64,000 nucleotides of DNA from Hysterangium stoloniferum (GCA_015178975.1 WHVD01000206.1:1-64000), one strand, 5' to 3'. Positions 32,066-43,756 are shown, counted from the first letter of the stretch. Program-made: numbers and translations. Notes: generated by a model from the letters alone, not told the origin.

Positions 32066-33375
32066 TGTTAAGTGCAAGGCTCATGGGTAGATCTCCAGGG
32101 GAAACCTGTAGAAGTTCCAGGAATGGGCTTGGCTTCAGCTTATGTGCTGCACCTTCACAGATTGCATTGTCCAATTTCAAACTTCAAACAGGGGCAGATG
32201 GGAAACCCACAGGTTCTGAGAATGCATAAAGTGCAAAAGACAAGTAGATACTAAGTCAATTTTCTGATCAGATTGTATGTACAAATAACTACTTAGCTAT
32301 ATAGACTAGTAGTTTATTGTACTACTAATTCAGAAATACAAAAAGACATATCAGGAATACAATAATACAATAAAACCAGGTGTCAAAACTAATTGGGAAC
32401 AAAGGTAACACTGAACCAGATGACAAATGGACAAAGACAGATTGGGAACAAGAATTTCTGGAATGTCTGGGCAGGGTCTGATGCATAGTTTGTAAGATAC
32501 AGAGAGTTGACACATATAGAATGGAGTCCAGGTTATCTGGGCAGAGAGAGTCTGGTGCATGCAATCACATGATATAGAGAGTTGGATACTTATACATAAG
32601 ATACATTCCAGGTGTTACAACTGTGTCACAACCTGATGGTCCCTGAGGTTATTGCCGTCTATTGACATTTCAAGTTATCGATCAAGTCATCGCATCGGAA
32701 ACTGTTGGTCTCCCGATGCTGATGTATGCTTTCATGGCGATCAAACCCCATTTACACCCCCATCAAAATATACTCATACTATCTGGTTATACTCTGATAC
32801 ATCCCTTTTTATTATGATGATCCATTCTACTCTGTTTCACATATGCCTATATATACTTGTAACCCTCAGACTATTTCCTTTTCTCATAATTCCACTCTCG
32901 GTTAATCCCGGCCTCTGAACTTATCGTGACCTTCCTGTTCCTAGTCAAGTTTATTTGTCAATAATGTTTCCGCTCTTCCCTTAGTTAGTATTTTCTAGAC
33001 ACTGAATACTTGTATATGAACCCGCTGTAGTTGTAGTTACTAGGCAATCAGAATGTCGACTCAGAACACCCACATACATCTCTAGAAGTCTTATACTAAG
33101 TATCCTGCTCTCCACCTATGCGTGTGCTCGCCCACTCTTGGTCCCTGACCCCTTGGCCTGACACTCAACTTATCCTTCGGTCCTGATCGGTAACTCACCA
33201 TGAGGTTAGGACTAGTCTTCACCCATCTGAAATTTAAGGACACCCGATGGATATTTGCGAGGGCACAGCATATAAGCTGAAGCCAAGTCCTTCTGATCGG
33301 TCCCCGTCGGCCTACCGACATTAGTCAGTTTTCAGTTCTTAACACCAGGTCCCAGTGGGTTTCCTGGTCCTAACA
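32066..33375 (-). repeat. Solo LTR, family D, split by LTR B5
   Basis: TGTTAAGTGCAAGG at 32066 to GGTCCTAACA at 33375, with perfect duplication GAATG (32061-32065, 33376-33380); about 573 bp without B5. In sense orientation it has a TATATAG box and GATCAGAAAATTGACTTAG starting at about 32269. The U5 motif (reverse) is at about 32128-32155. Confidence 0.9.
32613..33344 (+). repeat. Solo LTR, family B, copy B5, nested in D
   Basis: 732 bp, TGTTACAACTG...GTTCTTAACA, with perfect duplication CCAGG (32608-32612, 33345-33349). U5 motif at about 33259-33288. Confidence 0.92.
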
Positions 33376-33799
33376 GAATGTCACTAGTGGCATTTCACCC
33401 TTCTTCATGAATAAAGGCTGCAATCCCAATATTACAGTCCATTGTCACAAACATTCAAAGGTAATATTTGACAACTCTTCGACTCATTGAATTTGACTCG
33501 ACAAACCTGAACATTATTTAACAACATCGAATCTCTTTCAACATGTCTCATTTTGACATCACGAATGATTTCATTATTAGATCATATATAATATAGTCAT
33601 AACAATATGAAGAAAAACATAAAAGAGCCACGAAAGGAGCGAGGGAAGTCAGTTGAAATGTCTGTATACTAGTTATATTAATAATCTAACTTGTCATAAC
33701 TTCTTCAACAATACTTCCATAAATTCTCGTGACTGGTAATAGCCTCTTACTTCATCGACAGGGTGAATACATACTTTGTCAAATGAGGCTTTCAAGTTC

Positions 33800-34482
33800 A
33801 ATTAATAGAATATTATTTGACTTTATTGAAGAATAATCAATTTGTGACATCCATCTGGAATGTGATCTGGCCTCCATGCATGCTCATGATTTCATTACAG
33901 ATCTTAATAAACTTCACCAAACCCTACAACAGTCCATACTCAATGCTCAAGCCTGCCTTCAAACATTGGCTGACTGACAACCCTCCAGGCCCCCAACTTC
34001 AAACTTAAAGATCATATTTTCATCAAAGCTGAGTTCTTCTGGACTACATGATCCACCAAAAGGCTTGCTGAAAAATATCTTGGCTCCTTTGAGATTATTG
34101 CACAAACTGGCATACACTCCTTTCCCCTTCAGCTCCCCAATACCATGCACAGTACATCCAATTTTCCATGTCTCAATGTTGGACCCAGCATGCCAAACAC
34201 CATCCCTGAATGCATTCAGCCTCCACCTCCACCAGTCACTATTGATGGAGAACCTGAGTTTGGAATTGAAGCCATTCTAGACTCAAAAATTGATAATTGG
34301 TGGCATGCTGCAAGCTACTCTACTTAGTTAAGTGGTCTGGCTATGATGGCACTGATGAAGAAACATCTTGGATTCTTGCTACAGAACTTGGAAATGCTAC
34401 TGAAGTTGGTTTGGACTTCCATGCTGCAAATCCAGGAAGCCAGGACCAATGTCTAACCTTTAGCAGTTCATTGGCCCTCTAA
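33800..34482 (+). pseudogene. Ty3/gypsy integrase C-terminus with chromodomain, relic
   Basis: Pieces in shifting frames read KAEFFWTT, KRLAEKYLGSFEIIAQTGIH and LNVGPSMPNTIPECIQPPPP, then EFGIEAILDSKIDN, YLVKWSGYDGTDEETSWILA and TELGNATEV. These are the C-terminal GPY/F-type integrase region followed by a chromodomain, the mark of chromoviruses (the Ty3/gypsy branch that includes Tf1 and sushi). A chromodomain directs integration to particular chromatin. At least two frameshifts and one stop break it. It shows that the LTR families around it are at least partly chromoviral. Confidence 0.8.
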
Positions 34483-35731
34483 AAATTACTATTCCTTCAT
34501 TTTTGGATTCACCTTACTACTCCCTGTTCACCCTATGTCTCTTTTGGCCTTGTTCTTAGTTTTCTTTAGCCCTTTTTTTTTTTGGTCCTCCAATTCTTTG
34601 TTTTTTTTCTTACAGTTCACACTTTAGTTTCCCATTTTTCACAAATTTGCATTTTATAACAAAGTTACAACTTCCAGCTCCTCTGAATTTTGTTCATCTA
34701 CCCTTTCTACTATGTCTACTGTCTGTGCTTCTTTCTCACCCCACTATTCCCACTGTCAACACCTCCCAAGTCTATACTCCCAGACCCTTTCTCCTCCTCT
34801 CTCCAGCTGCCTGATTCCTGCCAGCTGTCCCTTGTGGCCCACCACGCCTCACTCTGCTTACAGTGTTGGACTGGACCCTGTAGGGCCTCCAATACTGGCT
34901 TGAACATTGTGGTTGCATAGTTGCAACCTTTTCTTGGCCCAGTTACATTGCACACAGGCTCTGTTAAAGCCCATTTATTTCCATTCTGATGGCTCTCCAC
35001 TATTCCTTGTATCAGTCCATTTGTGTTATTTACCTTTTTACACATTGTTTTGGTCTACTCATACATACTTTGATCTGTTATTTGTTTGTTCCATCTCACT
35101 CTTCTATCACTCTCCAAAATCTCATTTTCAGAACTCTGCCATGTTCCACATCATTCCATTTCTCCATACTTAGTTAGTATAAAGTCTCTACCTGTACTCT
35201 TCCACTCTTGAGTTTGAATATCAACTTAGGTATTCTCCCATTTTGTTATTAGTGTCTCATACTCTAGTCTCCAGCAAGTCCAAGTGTTACGACCAGAATT
35301 CCCACCAGACTCTGGGCACTAACTTATACACACCCATGCCCTATACACACTGATTGTCAGTTTACCAGAATACCTGCTGGACTCCGTATGTCAAACTTGT
35401 TCACATTCGACTTCATTACATCGTGTATTAGTCACTAGAATACCCGCTGGACTCCATCCCTGTCTATGTCTGACCTCATCCCATGCATCAGTCACCGGAC
35501 CCCACTTGGAAAACCCATCATCCCTCTAACTGAGCCCCATTCCCATTTTAGTCAAATGACCTGTCACAATTTGGACCCCACTCCCACTCCATTTCCCATT
35601 ATGGTTTATGATTTGTCACGATTTGGACTCTGCTCTGTTCTGTCCCATTTCTAACACCAAATTTGGTGTTTACTATTCTCATTTTATGTTTTGCTAGTTT
35701 CATTTCATTATTACTGGATTTGGTATGTTAT

Positions 35732-36546
35732 TGTTACGACTGGAAATCCTGCCGAACTCCGGGCACTAACTTATACACACCTGCGCCCTACATGCACCCA
35801 TCATCAGTTCACTGGAATTCCTGCCAGACTCCGTACGTCAGACTCATCTACATTCATCTTCATTACATTGTGTTTCAGTCACCAGAAAACCCACTGGACT
35901 CCGTCTCTGTCTATATCCGACCTTGTCCCGTGCATCAGTCACTGGACCCCGCTCAGAATACCTGTCTTCTCTCTAACCAAGCCCCATTCCCATTTTAGTC
36001 AAATGACCTGTCACGATTTGGACTCTGCTCCCGCTCCATTTCCCATTATGGTTTATGATTTGTCACTATTTGGACTCCGCTCAGTTCCGTCCCGTTCCTA
36101 ACACCAATTTGGTGTTTACTATCCCCATTTTATGTTTTGCTCATTTCATTTCATTATTACTGGATTCGGTATGACATTTACTCCACGGTCTATTTAAACT
36201 GGCAGATGTTGTACATACAATCCAGTCAGAAAATCGGCTTAGATTCCCCCCAGTAATCTAATACATTTTCCACTCTAAAACCCTACTTGAATTATACCGC
36301 TCACACTAGTTGGAGCCCACGGGCTCTAGCGCATCTATCTCTCTCACTAATCTCGACTCACGACCCACGACCTCCGACCTACGACCCCTCGACCCACGAC
36401 CCCCACCCAGACTCCCCAGGATTCCCATCCACCTGTCTGAAATTGGACAACACGATCTAGCGAGGGCACAGCCTATAAGCTGAAGCCAAGTCCTACCAGA
36501 TATCCCACGGGTTTCTCCAGAGACCCACCCTGTACGTATCCTAACA
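35732..36546 (+). repeat. Solo LTR, family A, copy A6, nested in A5
   Basis: 815 bp, TGTTACGACTGG...ATCCTAACA, with perfect duplication GTTAT (35727-35731, 36547-36551). It is a family A LTR inside another family A LTR in the same orientation. It keeps more CpG sites than A5, as expected of the younger copy. Confidence 0.93.
36464..36493 (+). other. Shared U5 motif (clear example)
   Basis: The core ATAAGCTGAAGCCAAGTCC preceded by GGGCACAGCCT lies about 55 nt before the LTR end. About two dozen copies occur in this window at the same place in at least eight LTR families. Confidence 0.85.
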
Positions 36547-37180
36547 GTTATTCATTCCACAGTCTATATAGTCTGGCAGATGTTGTACATACAATCCAGT
36601 CAGAAAATCAGCTTAGATTCTGCCCAGTAATCTAATACATTTTCCACTCTAAACTCCTCCTTGAATTACACCACTCTCACTAGTCAGAGCCCACAGGCTC
36701 CGACACATCTATCTCTCTTATTTATCTCGACTCCCCGACCTCTCAGCTCACGACCTCCAACCTATGACCCCTCGACCCATGAACCCCACCCAGACTCCCT
36801 GGGATTCCTGTCCACCTGTCTGAAATTGGACAACACGATCTCACGAGGGTGCAGCCTATAAGCTGAAGCCAAGTCCTACCATATTTCCTGCAGGTTTCTC
36901 TGGAAACCCACCATGTACATACCCTAACACCAAGCTCTAATCATCATCAACTTTAGGCTCTGGCCCTCCAGTTATCAGCTAAGTGTTGATTACTTCATTT
37001 TGAACATACTTCTTGTTTTGTTCCTGAAATACCGGAGTATCTAGACAGTTTGTGTGAGGGTGCAACACATACTGTATGCAAGTTGAAGCCAAGCCCACTT
37101 GTCTTAGAACTGGACCCCTGGTCAAGTACATATAGATCTCCCAGTCTTCTGCTTAGTCCCTTTTCTCAGTTTTGACATCT

Positions 37181-37403
37181 TAATACAAGTATGTAACTTC
37201 CCAGGAGTCTGGGCACTTATATAAGTGTACAATGCAACTTCACATCTGTGAGGCTGTGGGAAGCAGCCATAGAGCTTGCTTTCATCTCATTCCTCAGTGT
37301 TCTGGTGATCTTCAGCTTTATATTCACCTGTTTTAATAGGTTATGAGCCCCATCAGCTTTGCTCCATTGGGTTAAATAGACTAGATATTAATTTCAGGTG
37401 GAG
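37181..37403 (+). repeat. Copia-like internal 3' end and polypurine tract
   Basis: Inverted partner of 12075-12200. It ends in GGTGGAG directly before TGTTGGAC, the layout of a copia polypurine tract and 3' LTR. No intact frame. Confidence 0.55.
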
Positions 37404-37918
37404 TGTTGGACTTGAAAATACAATATCTAGTCACTACAGCATAATATACATGTATATATAACTCTTATGAGAATTAAAAAATAGTATAAGTTGGCTTATT
37501 GTAAATGCACAAACTACAAGGGTTTAATAAGCAATAAGCTTGTAATGAAGTACTTGTGTTAAGATCTAAGCCGGGAAGAGGGGGAATGCTCTAGTTGGAG
37601 GGCTGATAATGAGATGACAAAAGTTTCTTAGTAAGAAACAAGTCATGGGGGTCTGAAGCAACAGGATCCTAACAACTTGTATTAATGAATGTGTCAATCA
37701 GTGAATCACCTTCTGATGTGATAGGTTTTGTCATAGTTTAGGTGTATATACATAGGTTAAACCATGCATCAGCCTCACTGAGTGTGGTCCACAAATGTAT
37801 TTTCAAGTATTTGGTGGAAGAAGAAGGGTGAACTGCCCCTAGAGAGGTGGGTGTTTCATTACCATTTCCAACAATAAGTCCCAAGTTGGCATCAGTTGAT
37901 TGTGACATGTAGAATACA
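37404..37918 (+). repeat. Copia-like LTR family N (copy N1) and following sequence
   Basis: TGTTGGACTTGAAAATACAA at 37404 matches, inverted, the start at 44749 (TGTTGGGATTGGAAAATACA). 37470-37560 matches 53450-53530. The right end is not defined. No gene. Confidence 0.55.
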
Positions 37919-37985
37919 TGAGTATATAGCCAGGAGGTCCTTGGTTCATCCCCAGGTTGGGTTTCCTTTCTATACACTTGATAGT
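37919..37985 (+). repeat. tRNA-derived repeat, partial copy 1
   Basis: The 3' half of a tRNA-like unit: GCCAGGAGGTCCTTGGTTCA, CCCCAGGTTGGG, then a pyrimidine tail TTTCCTTTCTATACACTT. The same tail follows the other two copies. Confidence 0.6.
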
Positions 37986-38030
37986 GCCCTGAACCTCTTC
38001 CATTTTATCATTCCAACAATTCAGGGGTGC

Positions 38031-38135
38031 ATCACTATTCAGAGGTGTGTGGTTATTCAGAGGTGTGTGGTTATTCAGAGGTGTGTGGCTATTCAGAGGT
38101 GTGTGGCTATTCAGAGGTGTGTGGCTATTCAAAGG
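38031..38135. repeat. 18-bp minisatellite
   Basis: About six tandem copies of CTATTCAGAGGTGTGTGG with T/C variation at the first base. The frames through it are artefacts. Confidence 0.92.
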
Positions 38136-38340
38136 CTCCATTTTTCCAGGCCCATTATGGTCCTGTGGCTGAGGCAGGTCTATGTGATCCATCAAAGTTC
38201 ATCTATTCAGACTGCAACTAAAGGCCCTCAAAACAGTGTCTTGTGACCCTGAAAGGGGTACATGATAACCAACCAGTACATGTAGTGCAAGCAACCTATG
38301 CAATGCTATCACCCCTGTATAGCAACCTCAATGTTTAAAA

Positions 38341-38668
38341 AAAAATTCTTTGTGGAGCCTTCGACGAAGTAACCCAGCCACCCGATCCTCCGAGCTGGGG
38401 ATCACTTGGTTCATGCCACATTTGTAGCAGATGTATGTGTAAAGTTGAAGAAAAGATACCTTGTTCACCACCCGAGTCTAAGAAAATAGATGTTAATGTT
38501 GAATTTCCCATCTTCGACACCTATGGAAAACAGTTCCAAAACATCAACCATTTCATTTTCGATGTCAGAACACCTGGGAAAAATGCTTTGAAAGCAGTGT
38601 CCTTTCGAGGCCATTATGTCTTCATGGGCCTTAGTGTAAGCATAATATTTTTCAGAGCTTTTCCATAA
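38341..38668 (+). other. Gene fragment, unrecognised
   Basis: An open stretch without an ATG at its start reads CGAFDEVTQPPDPPSWGS and CHICSRCMCKVEEKIPCS, then VEFPIFDTYGKQFQNINHFI and ending near FRGHYVFMGL. The Cys pairs could form a metal site but match no family I can name. It lies just where the second gene island begins and may be an exon of a truncated gene. Confidence 0.3.
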
Positions 38669-38921
38669 TTCTGAGATCGGAATTCGGCTCTTATCACTGT
38701 GTTAGTAAGTTCATACAATTGTTACGTAAGAAAGTGTAAGTAAGGTTTTAGCTGCTGGACTGGTTATTATTGCCAAGCTTGGGAACGAAAATTGTCCATC
38801 ATAGAGTAGATACTTCCATTCTCAAGATATAGACTGAAAACGTGATGTAGCTAAACATAAACGGGGTATATAATTCATACATGAACTATGTGGAAAACAA
38901 ATTTACAAGCAAGCATGATAA

Positions 38922-39772
38922 TTATTGTTTGGTGGGCGGGGGACCTGTCGGTGGGGCGTATACAGGATACTGTGGTGGCATGCCAGGCTAACATATAAAT
39001 ATCAGCATTCAAAATGTAAATGAACATGTGCTACGAACCTGGGAATTCGGGTCTGTGGTATACCCTGCTGGAGGGCCATAGCCATCGTTATGTGGGTGGT
39101 ATTGATCCGCGTGAGTCTGTGGCGGATATTGGGGAGCATTGTAGCTCTGGTTGTAGCCTTGTTGTGGGTATGGTTGTTGCGGATATGTTCCTTGCGGATA
39201 TATTCCAGGTTGGTAGGACTGAGAATTCGGGTTGGTGATATAGGCCTGGTTTGCACGCTGAATACGTCTTCTCCGCATAACACCCAAGGCGATGAGAACG
39301 ATCATGACTAGCACGAATACACCAATGCCGATTCCAACGCGAGCACCATTGGAGATTCCATTGCAGAATTCACGTCCACGGCTAAAAGGTCATCTCTTAA
39401 AAGATGGGAGAATGAAGGTCATATGACGACTAACCTGTCAATTACGCAATCAGCCCGAGTTGAAGGGATTACAGAAAATAATAGAAGAAGTGCTGCCAAA
39501 AAGGGTCGTGTTGACAGTGTCATGGTTCTGGAGAAACAAGTGTTGCAAACGACGACAGCGATCTCTATTCTTATGAAGCCTCGGCGCCAAAAAGGCTGTT
39601 CAGCACGTGATTCGTGGCTATGTAGATCACGTCAATTGTCACCCCGCTTCTTGGTCAGCGCCCGCGTTTGGACAACGGAGCCTCGGCGAAAGCGAACGTT
39701 GCCATTGCACAAAACATGCTAATGGGGACATGTGCAAGCACCACCAGCATGCCGATCCGGCATAGATAGAAA
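38922..39772 (-). CDS. Small single-pass membrane protein with Pro/Gln/Tyr-rich tail, N-terminus uncertain
   Basis: The last two exons are clear: 39039 to about 39380, and 38987-38922, with a 51-nt intron. They encode FCNGISNGARVGIGIGVFVL, a hydrophobic span (VLVMIVLIALGV), a basic stop-transfer MRRRRIQRANQAY, then a tail rich in Tyr, Gln and Pro (YPQGTYPQQPYPQQGYNQSY) ending PPTGPPPTKQ. Further upstream a hydrophobic start, MLVVLAHVPISMFCAMATFA, reads as a signal peptide, but the joining exons between 39390 and 39680 were not resolved. The design (Cys-containing ectodomain, one span, proline-rich cytosolic tail) is common in uncharacterised basidiomycete proteins. Function unknown. It is divergent from CBP3 with about 280 bp between. 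Confidence 0.55.
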
Positions 39773-40048
39773 TCTAAACTACAAGTTTCGGGAGATAAGG
39801 AGTGAGGTAAAAAAAGGAGGGGGCTATGAACGTCCCTGTGACGTGACAACTCATTCGTTGTGCTCACGCCATATAGGGTATAGAACTGATCATATATACA
39901 CATGACTATGCACAACTGATAATACAAGAAATAAACTCGACGATGATTATCGGAAGCTGAGATGCTTTCCTCTTATTGGCGCCCACCCAAGTGACAAACG
40001 TGTGACCTGAATTTTTCTTTGTAATAGCCGCAGTCAATTTACTGCGTA

Positions 40049-41556
40049 ATGGCCACAACGGTGACAGTGAAACCGTTGGTGCGACATGCCCTTCGCCGTG
40101 GAACGACCGGGGGCCAATACAGATTCACCTCAAGCTCAACATCAACCTTACCTCACAAAAGTCATACTGGTCCTTTAGCATCAGGTTTGTTCTTTGCTGT
40201 ATTATATGACCTCAATATAAGCTCTGATAGTCTTATTCTATTTTTCAAACTATAGTTAAAAAATCAAATACAGGTTCAACTACGGAGGGAATAAGGCCAG
40301 AAGTGAGTAATATCGCACTGCAAGGTCTCATCCTCCCAAATTCATTTGCCCATAGCCATCCACTTCCCAAGTAACCCCAGATCAACCATTCCCAGCGCCG
40401 TATTTCCACAAGGACCCCGCTCCTCTTCCCCGCTCAGCAGTCACACGTTGGATTCTTGCCTCCCCGACGCGTACCAATGCCCTCTTGAAGCTGGGAGACT
40501 TATTCGGATATGGCTCTCCAAAACAAGTAGCAGGCAGAAGAGCATTGCTAATATATGAAATCTGTCGTGACGTGTCCTCCGGGCCAGAAAAATCATTTTG
40601 GTACGATTGTGAGTTTGTGTCACTTGGGTTTCATGTTTGTAATTTGATTATCCCTACCCTTCGGCAGCATTATCACTCCCCCCAACGTTTCAATCTTGGT
40701 TCACAGTCACAAATCTCCATATCTGGATGGCAACAGTCCGCCTACGCGCCCTCCCCCCGTCACACGGCCGACCATTTGTCCAAGCCTTAATAGACCACTT
40801 TTTTCTTGATGTCGAGGATCGCCTTCGCGCAGTCCTAGGCAAAAAGGCACCGGAGAGGCTCGTCGTCCGACATATGAAGGTCTGCACTTCTTTTGTCATA
40901 TTCCGTACACAATTTTATTCATTCTGATACCTCCTAGATTTTCCGTGAACAATGGGCAGGACTCGGTCTGGCATGTGACGTTGCACTAATCACAGGGGAC
41001 AAAGACATGTCCAGCGCTATGTGGCGGAATCTTCTTGGCGCGCGAGGCGCGAGAGGAATTGCATACCCTGATTTCTTCCCGCAATCTCCAAGCTATGATC
41101 CCAGTCGACCACCCGCGATCCAACCCGAGGACCCGAAAAGAGAAAATAAAAATGATCCCGCGACAGGCGGCGTGGTTGATTTTGAAGGTATACACCTCTT
41201 GCTGTATTCTTCCGTCTTACCCTTCACCACTTTTTTTGTTAGGACCCGAAATCGACAAGTATATCGTGTATCCGCAATTAATGCTTAGTCTAACAAGTTA
41301 CGTCCGCCGTGAACTCGTTCGTCTCGAAGGCATTAGCGACATCACCATTTTAGGCGGAAGGGGGCAGGGAATGAGGGATGTGATGTATGGTCCCAGTGAA
41401 GATATCGAAGGTGAGGCGAATCTAAACCTAAAGGAGGTATGGAAATTTGGGAGTGTTAAAGTTGCGGCAAAGAAGGTCGGACTGGAGTGGCTTGGTAGCG
41501 CTAAGGATGCACCCACGGACTGGGAGAAGGGAGGTGTAAGTGACCAAGAAAAGTAG
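40049..41556 (+). CDS. CBP3: CBP3/UQCC1-type ubiquinol-cytochrome c chaperone
   Basis: Join 40049-40184, 40256-40302, 40356-40608, 40668-40879, 40938-41187 and 41243-41556. Five introns of 53-71 nt, 403 residues, frame kept throughout. The N-terminus (MATTVTVKPLVRHALRRGTT) is basic and Ser/Thr-rich, a mitochondrial targeting signal. The Ubiq_cyt_C_chap domain runs from about residue 115 to 300: LKLGDLFGYGSPKQVAGRRA, SFWYDSLSLPPTFQSWFTVT, NLHIWMATVRLRALP, HFFLDVEDRLR, FREQWAGLGLACDVAL and AMWRNLLGARGAR. A second conserved block near 330 reads YIVYPQLMLSLTSYVRREL. In yeast Cbp3 with Cbp6 binds the mitoribosome exit and new cytochrome b and feeds it into complex III. The extension of about 90 residues after the core is fungal and less conserved. 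Confidence 0.9.
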
Positions 41557-42401
41557 TGATACGACACAATAATACATTTCTCTTTTTCTCTTGGAAAGGG
41601 CGTTGATTTTGCGTGAATGCTTAGGCGAATATACTATATTGTGCTCCAAATGAACAGCTATTGATGAGATTGCGTCGATTCTTTTACTCATCCTGGTAAT
41701 TATATCACAGTTTCCCTTCAAGTACTGCAAATCTCTTCGGCAAATACGCTGCACTTTTTCCTGGACGAGCTAATATGAAAGGAGCACCACCGTGCCGTGT
41801 TTCTGCGTCAATGTCTTTTTTTACTAATAAATGCACAGGCTCGCACGACTTATAGAAGACATGGAACTATGTTCCATCAATTACATCCATTTTGGCCCTG
41901 CCAAGTTGTATATTCGTTCATACGATCCTTATCATTTTCCTTCTTTCCTCCGGTTAAAAAACGCCGAAACTTCTCGAAAAGACACACCCGTCGAAATGGG
42001 GAAATTTTTAGACACTGGTATTGGACGGGGCGGGAAACACGGGTAACCCGTTGATTTCAGAGTAACCGAATTGTGACAATAAAACAGATGAAATTCATCG
42101 GTTTTTTGGAATGTATTAATCAGGTTTTACGTTCACATACGAAGTGACACAATAATCCTTGGGTATTGGACCAAAATTAGAATATTATTAGTACTTATAG
42201 AACTTCGGGTAAGCAGCACGTGTCATTTTTTCTGATCAATATTGATGGAAATTCTCTCGTGTTCTGTTTTCTGCAGGCTTTAAATTATCTCAGGAGAATA
42301 GATACGTCTATGCTGATTAGCTCCGATATAGCGTGAAGGATTCTGTGATAGGAGTGGCGAACGTAGCTTGGAGCTTTGGTAGCTTCCGCAATCTGAGATC
42401 T
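41557..42401. other. Intergenic 3' of CBP3
   Basis: No supported gene or repeat. Confidence 0.45.
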
Positions 42402-42418
42402 AATCGAAGCACGTGTCA

Positions 42419-42915
42419 AGGCTCTCTTGTTCCGTGACCACCGGGGCCCCCAGTGCTCGTGCTGAGGGGCGGAGAGGCGGATGACAGTGAACAGGTTTGG
42501 GGGCCTCTGAATTCACTGCTCTGTCAAAGTCGGCAGCCTTCAGCCGCGCACCAGTGTCGTCTGCGGAACGTCACTGGCACCTACCAACCATGACTGCTGC
42601 CCGGCAGCGGTCTACCCCGACTCCAGCATTCACCTATGCACTAGCAATGCAAGACTTCGGTGTGCCTGCAGCCCTTGTCGACGCCTGCTAGCAGGATCTC
42701 GGGCATTTCTTGGGGCTTCGGCCCAAGGCCTCAAGGCCTCAGCTCTATACCATGTATCTACATGCCCCCCCTTTGCTTACTAAAATCCCTTCCACGCACG
42801 TAGCTCACTCGGGACTACGTACCACCGTAGCATAGTTTCTCTGGGGCCTTTTCACCCCCTAGCCGCAGTTAGCCATTGTTGCTTGAAGCGGGATACAATA
42901 TATCAAAAAAAAAAA
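42419..42915 (+). mobile_element. Retroposon with poly(A) tail and 17-bp target duplication
   Basis: A G/C-richer insert of about 497 bp ends in 13 A and is bounded by AATCGAAGCACGTGTCA at 42402-42418 and 42916-42932. A long variable duplication plus a 3' A-tract is the result of target-primed reverse transcription by a non-LTR (LINE-type) enzyme. A short open stretch (42497-42691) ends ALAMQDFGVPAALVDAC. It may be the 3' end of a LINE, a SINE or a processed transcript; I cannot tell which. Confidence 0.8.
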
Positions 42916-43070
42916 AATCGAAGCACGTGTCATAAAAATTTTAGCGGAGCCTAAATTCCAAGTTTTGCTTCTTGTCTTCGCCCTCTACCATTGCGTGTGG
43001 ATAGTAATAATCTTAGCTGCTCCTCTGTCGGTACTTTGACTATTCGCTGTTTTCCTATCGATCGTAGCTT

Positions 43071-43756
43071 ATGTCAAGCGTTGCTTTGTGGCAACCCTCG
43101 AATTTTGACTTTGATGCTACATCCTCTACAAGACGTGCCAATCCTCCCCCGGAGCCTCCGCCCCCTGAGGCTATCTATGGTACATATCAATCTCTCATTT
43201 ACCGATCATTCATACTGAATCGAGGTTTTGTAGTGGACGGTGTACTAAATTGGGGCCTGGATCTACTTCCGTTCGATAACCTCAGGTGGGATCGAACAAG
43301 GGAAAAGGAGCCGTTGAAAAAACGTGTTACTCGCTGGCTGCGTGCCGTTGCAAAGGAAGAAGGCATTGAACTAGAGCCTGAAGAGCCGGTGCCAGAGTCG
43401 TCAGACCAGAACGGGTGGTATGTTTCTGGTGACTGGACCGAGATTCTGGCCGATTGCCCCTACATTCCACCTGATCCGTTGGCCAACGTTGTTACTGATC
43501 CGCGCCTAGTCGCGCAGTTCCGCTTCGTGGAAAGGACTGCGAGAGCTAGGAAGATGACGGAGAAGGAGGGTCGGCGACTCCACATATTCTTCCGCGTATG
43601 TATTGAATCGCATTACATTTTTTATTCCTGTTTGCACTCAACTGGCTTTAGAAGTCCACTGAGGAGAAGATTAAGCAAATCGAAGAGCTTGCTCGTTTCC
43701 TTCTACCACTCGTTCTCATGGATAATGAAAAGGTTGAATCCAAACCGGTCTTGTGA
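43071..43756 (+). CDS. Conserved-looking hypothetical protein, 209 residues
   Basis: Join 43071-43595 and 43652-43756, one 56-nt intron with good GT..AG, both exons phase 0. The protein starts MSSVALWQPSNFDFDATSST and has a Pro-rich segment (ANPPPEPPPPEAIYG). A globular part follows with YQSLIYRSFILNRGFVVDGV, LDLLPFDNLRWDRTREKEPL and VTRWLRAVAKEEGIE, then an acidic stretch, and it ends with an amphipathic helix, STEEKIKQIEELARFLLPLV. No signal peptide or membrane span. I do not recognise the family. The retroposon above ends 155 bp upstream of the start and may lie in its promoter. A further 5' exon cannot be excluded. Confidence 0.7.

Larger units (their letters stand above)
35285..36929 (+). 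repeat. Solo LTR, family A, copy A5, split by A6
   Basis: TGTTACGACCAG at 35285 to CCCTAACA at 36929, with perfect duplication CCAAG (35280-35284, 36930-36934). U5 motif at about 36846-36875. Confidence 0.92.
34483..37180 (+). repeat. LTR, family J (T-like), following the integrase relic and split by A5
   Basis: TATAAAG at 35178 is followed 33 nt later by AGTTTGAATATCAACTTAGG (35211). The U5 motif in its T/J form lies at about 37048-37095, interrupted by a 10-nt insertion. LTR A5 separates the halves. The 5' and 3' ends are not clear, so the outer limits are approximate. Confidence 0.55.

Noticed and set aside
35466..36101. Proteins in LTR A5/A6 (and similar frames in A7, A10 and other A copies)
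   Set aside because: They recur in every family A LTR in shifting lengths and frames with no conserved start; they are LTR sequence, not genes.
38027..38246. Repeated CGYSEV / PLNSHT frames and a CRISPR-like look
   Set aside because: An 18-bp tandem repeat without spacers in a eukaryotic genome; neither a CRISPR array nor a gene.
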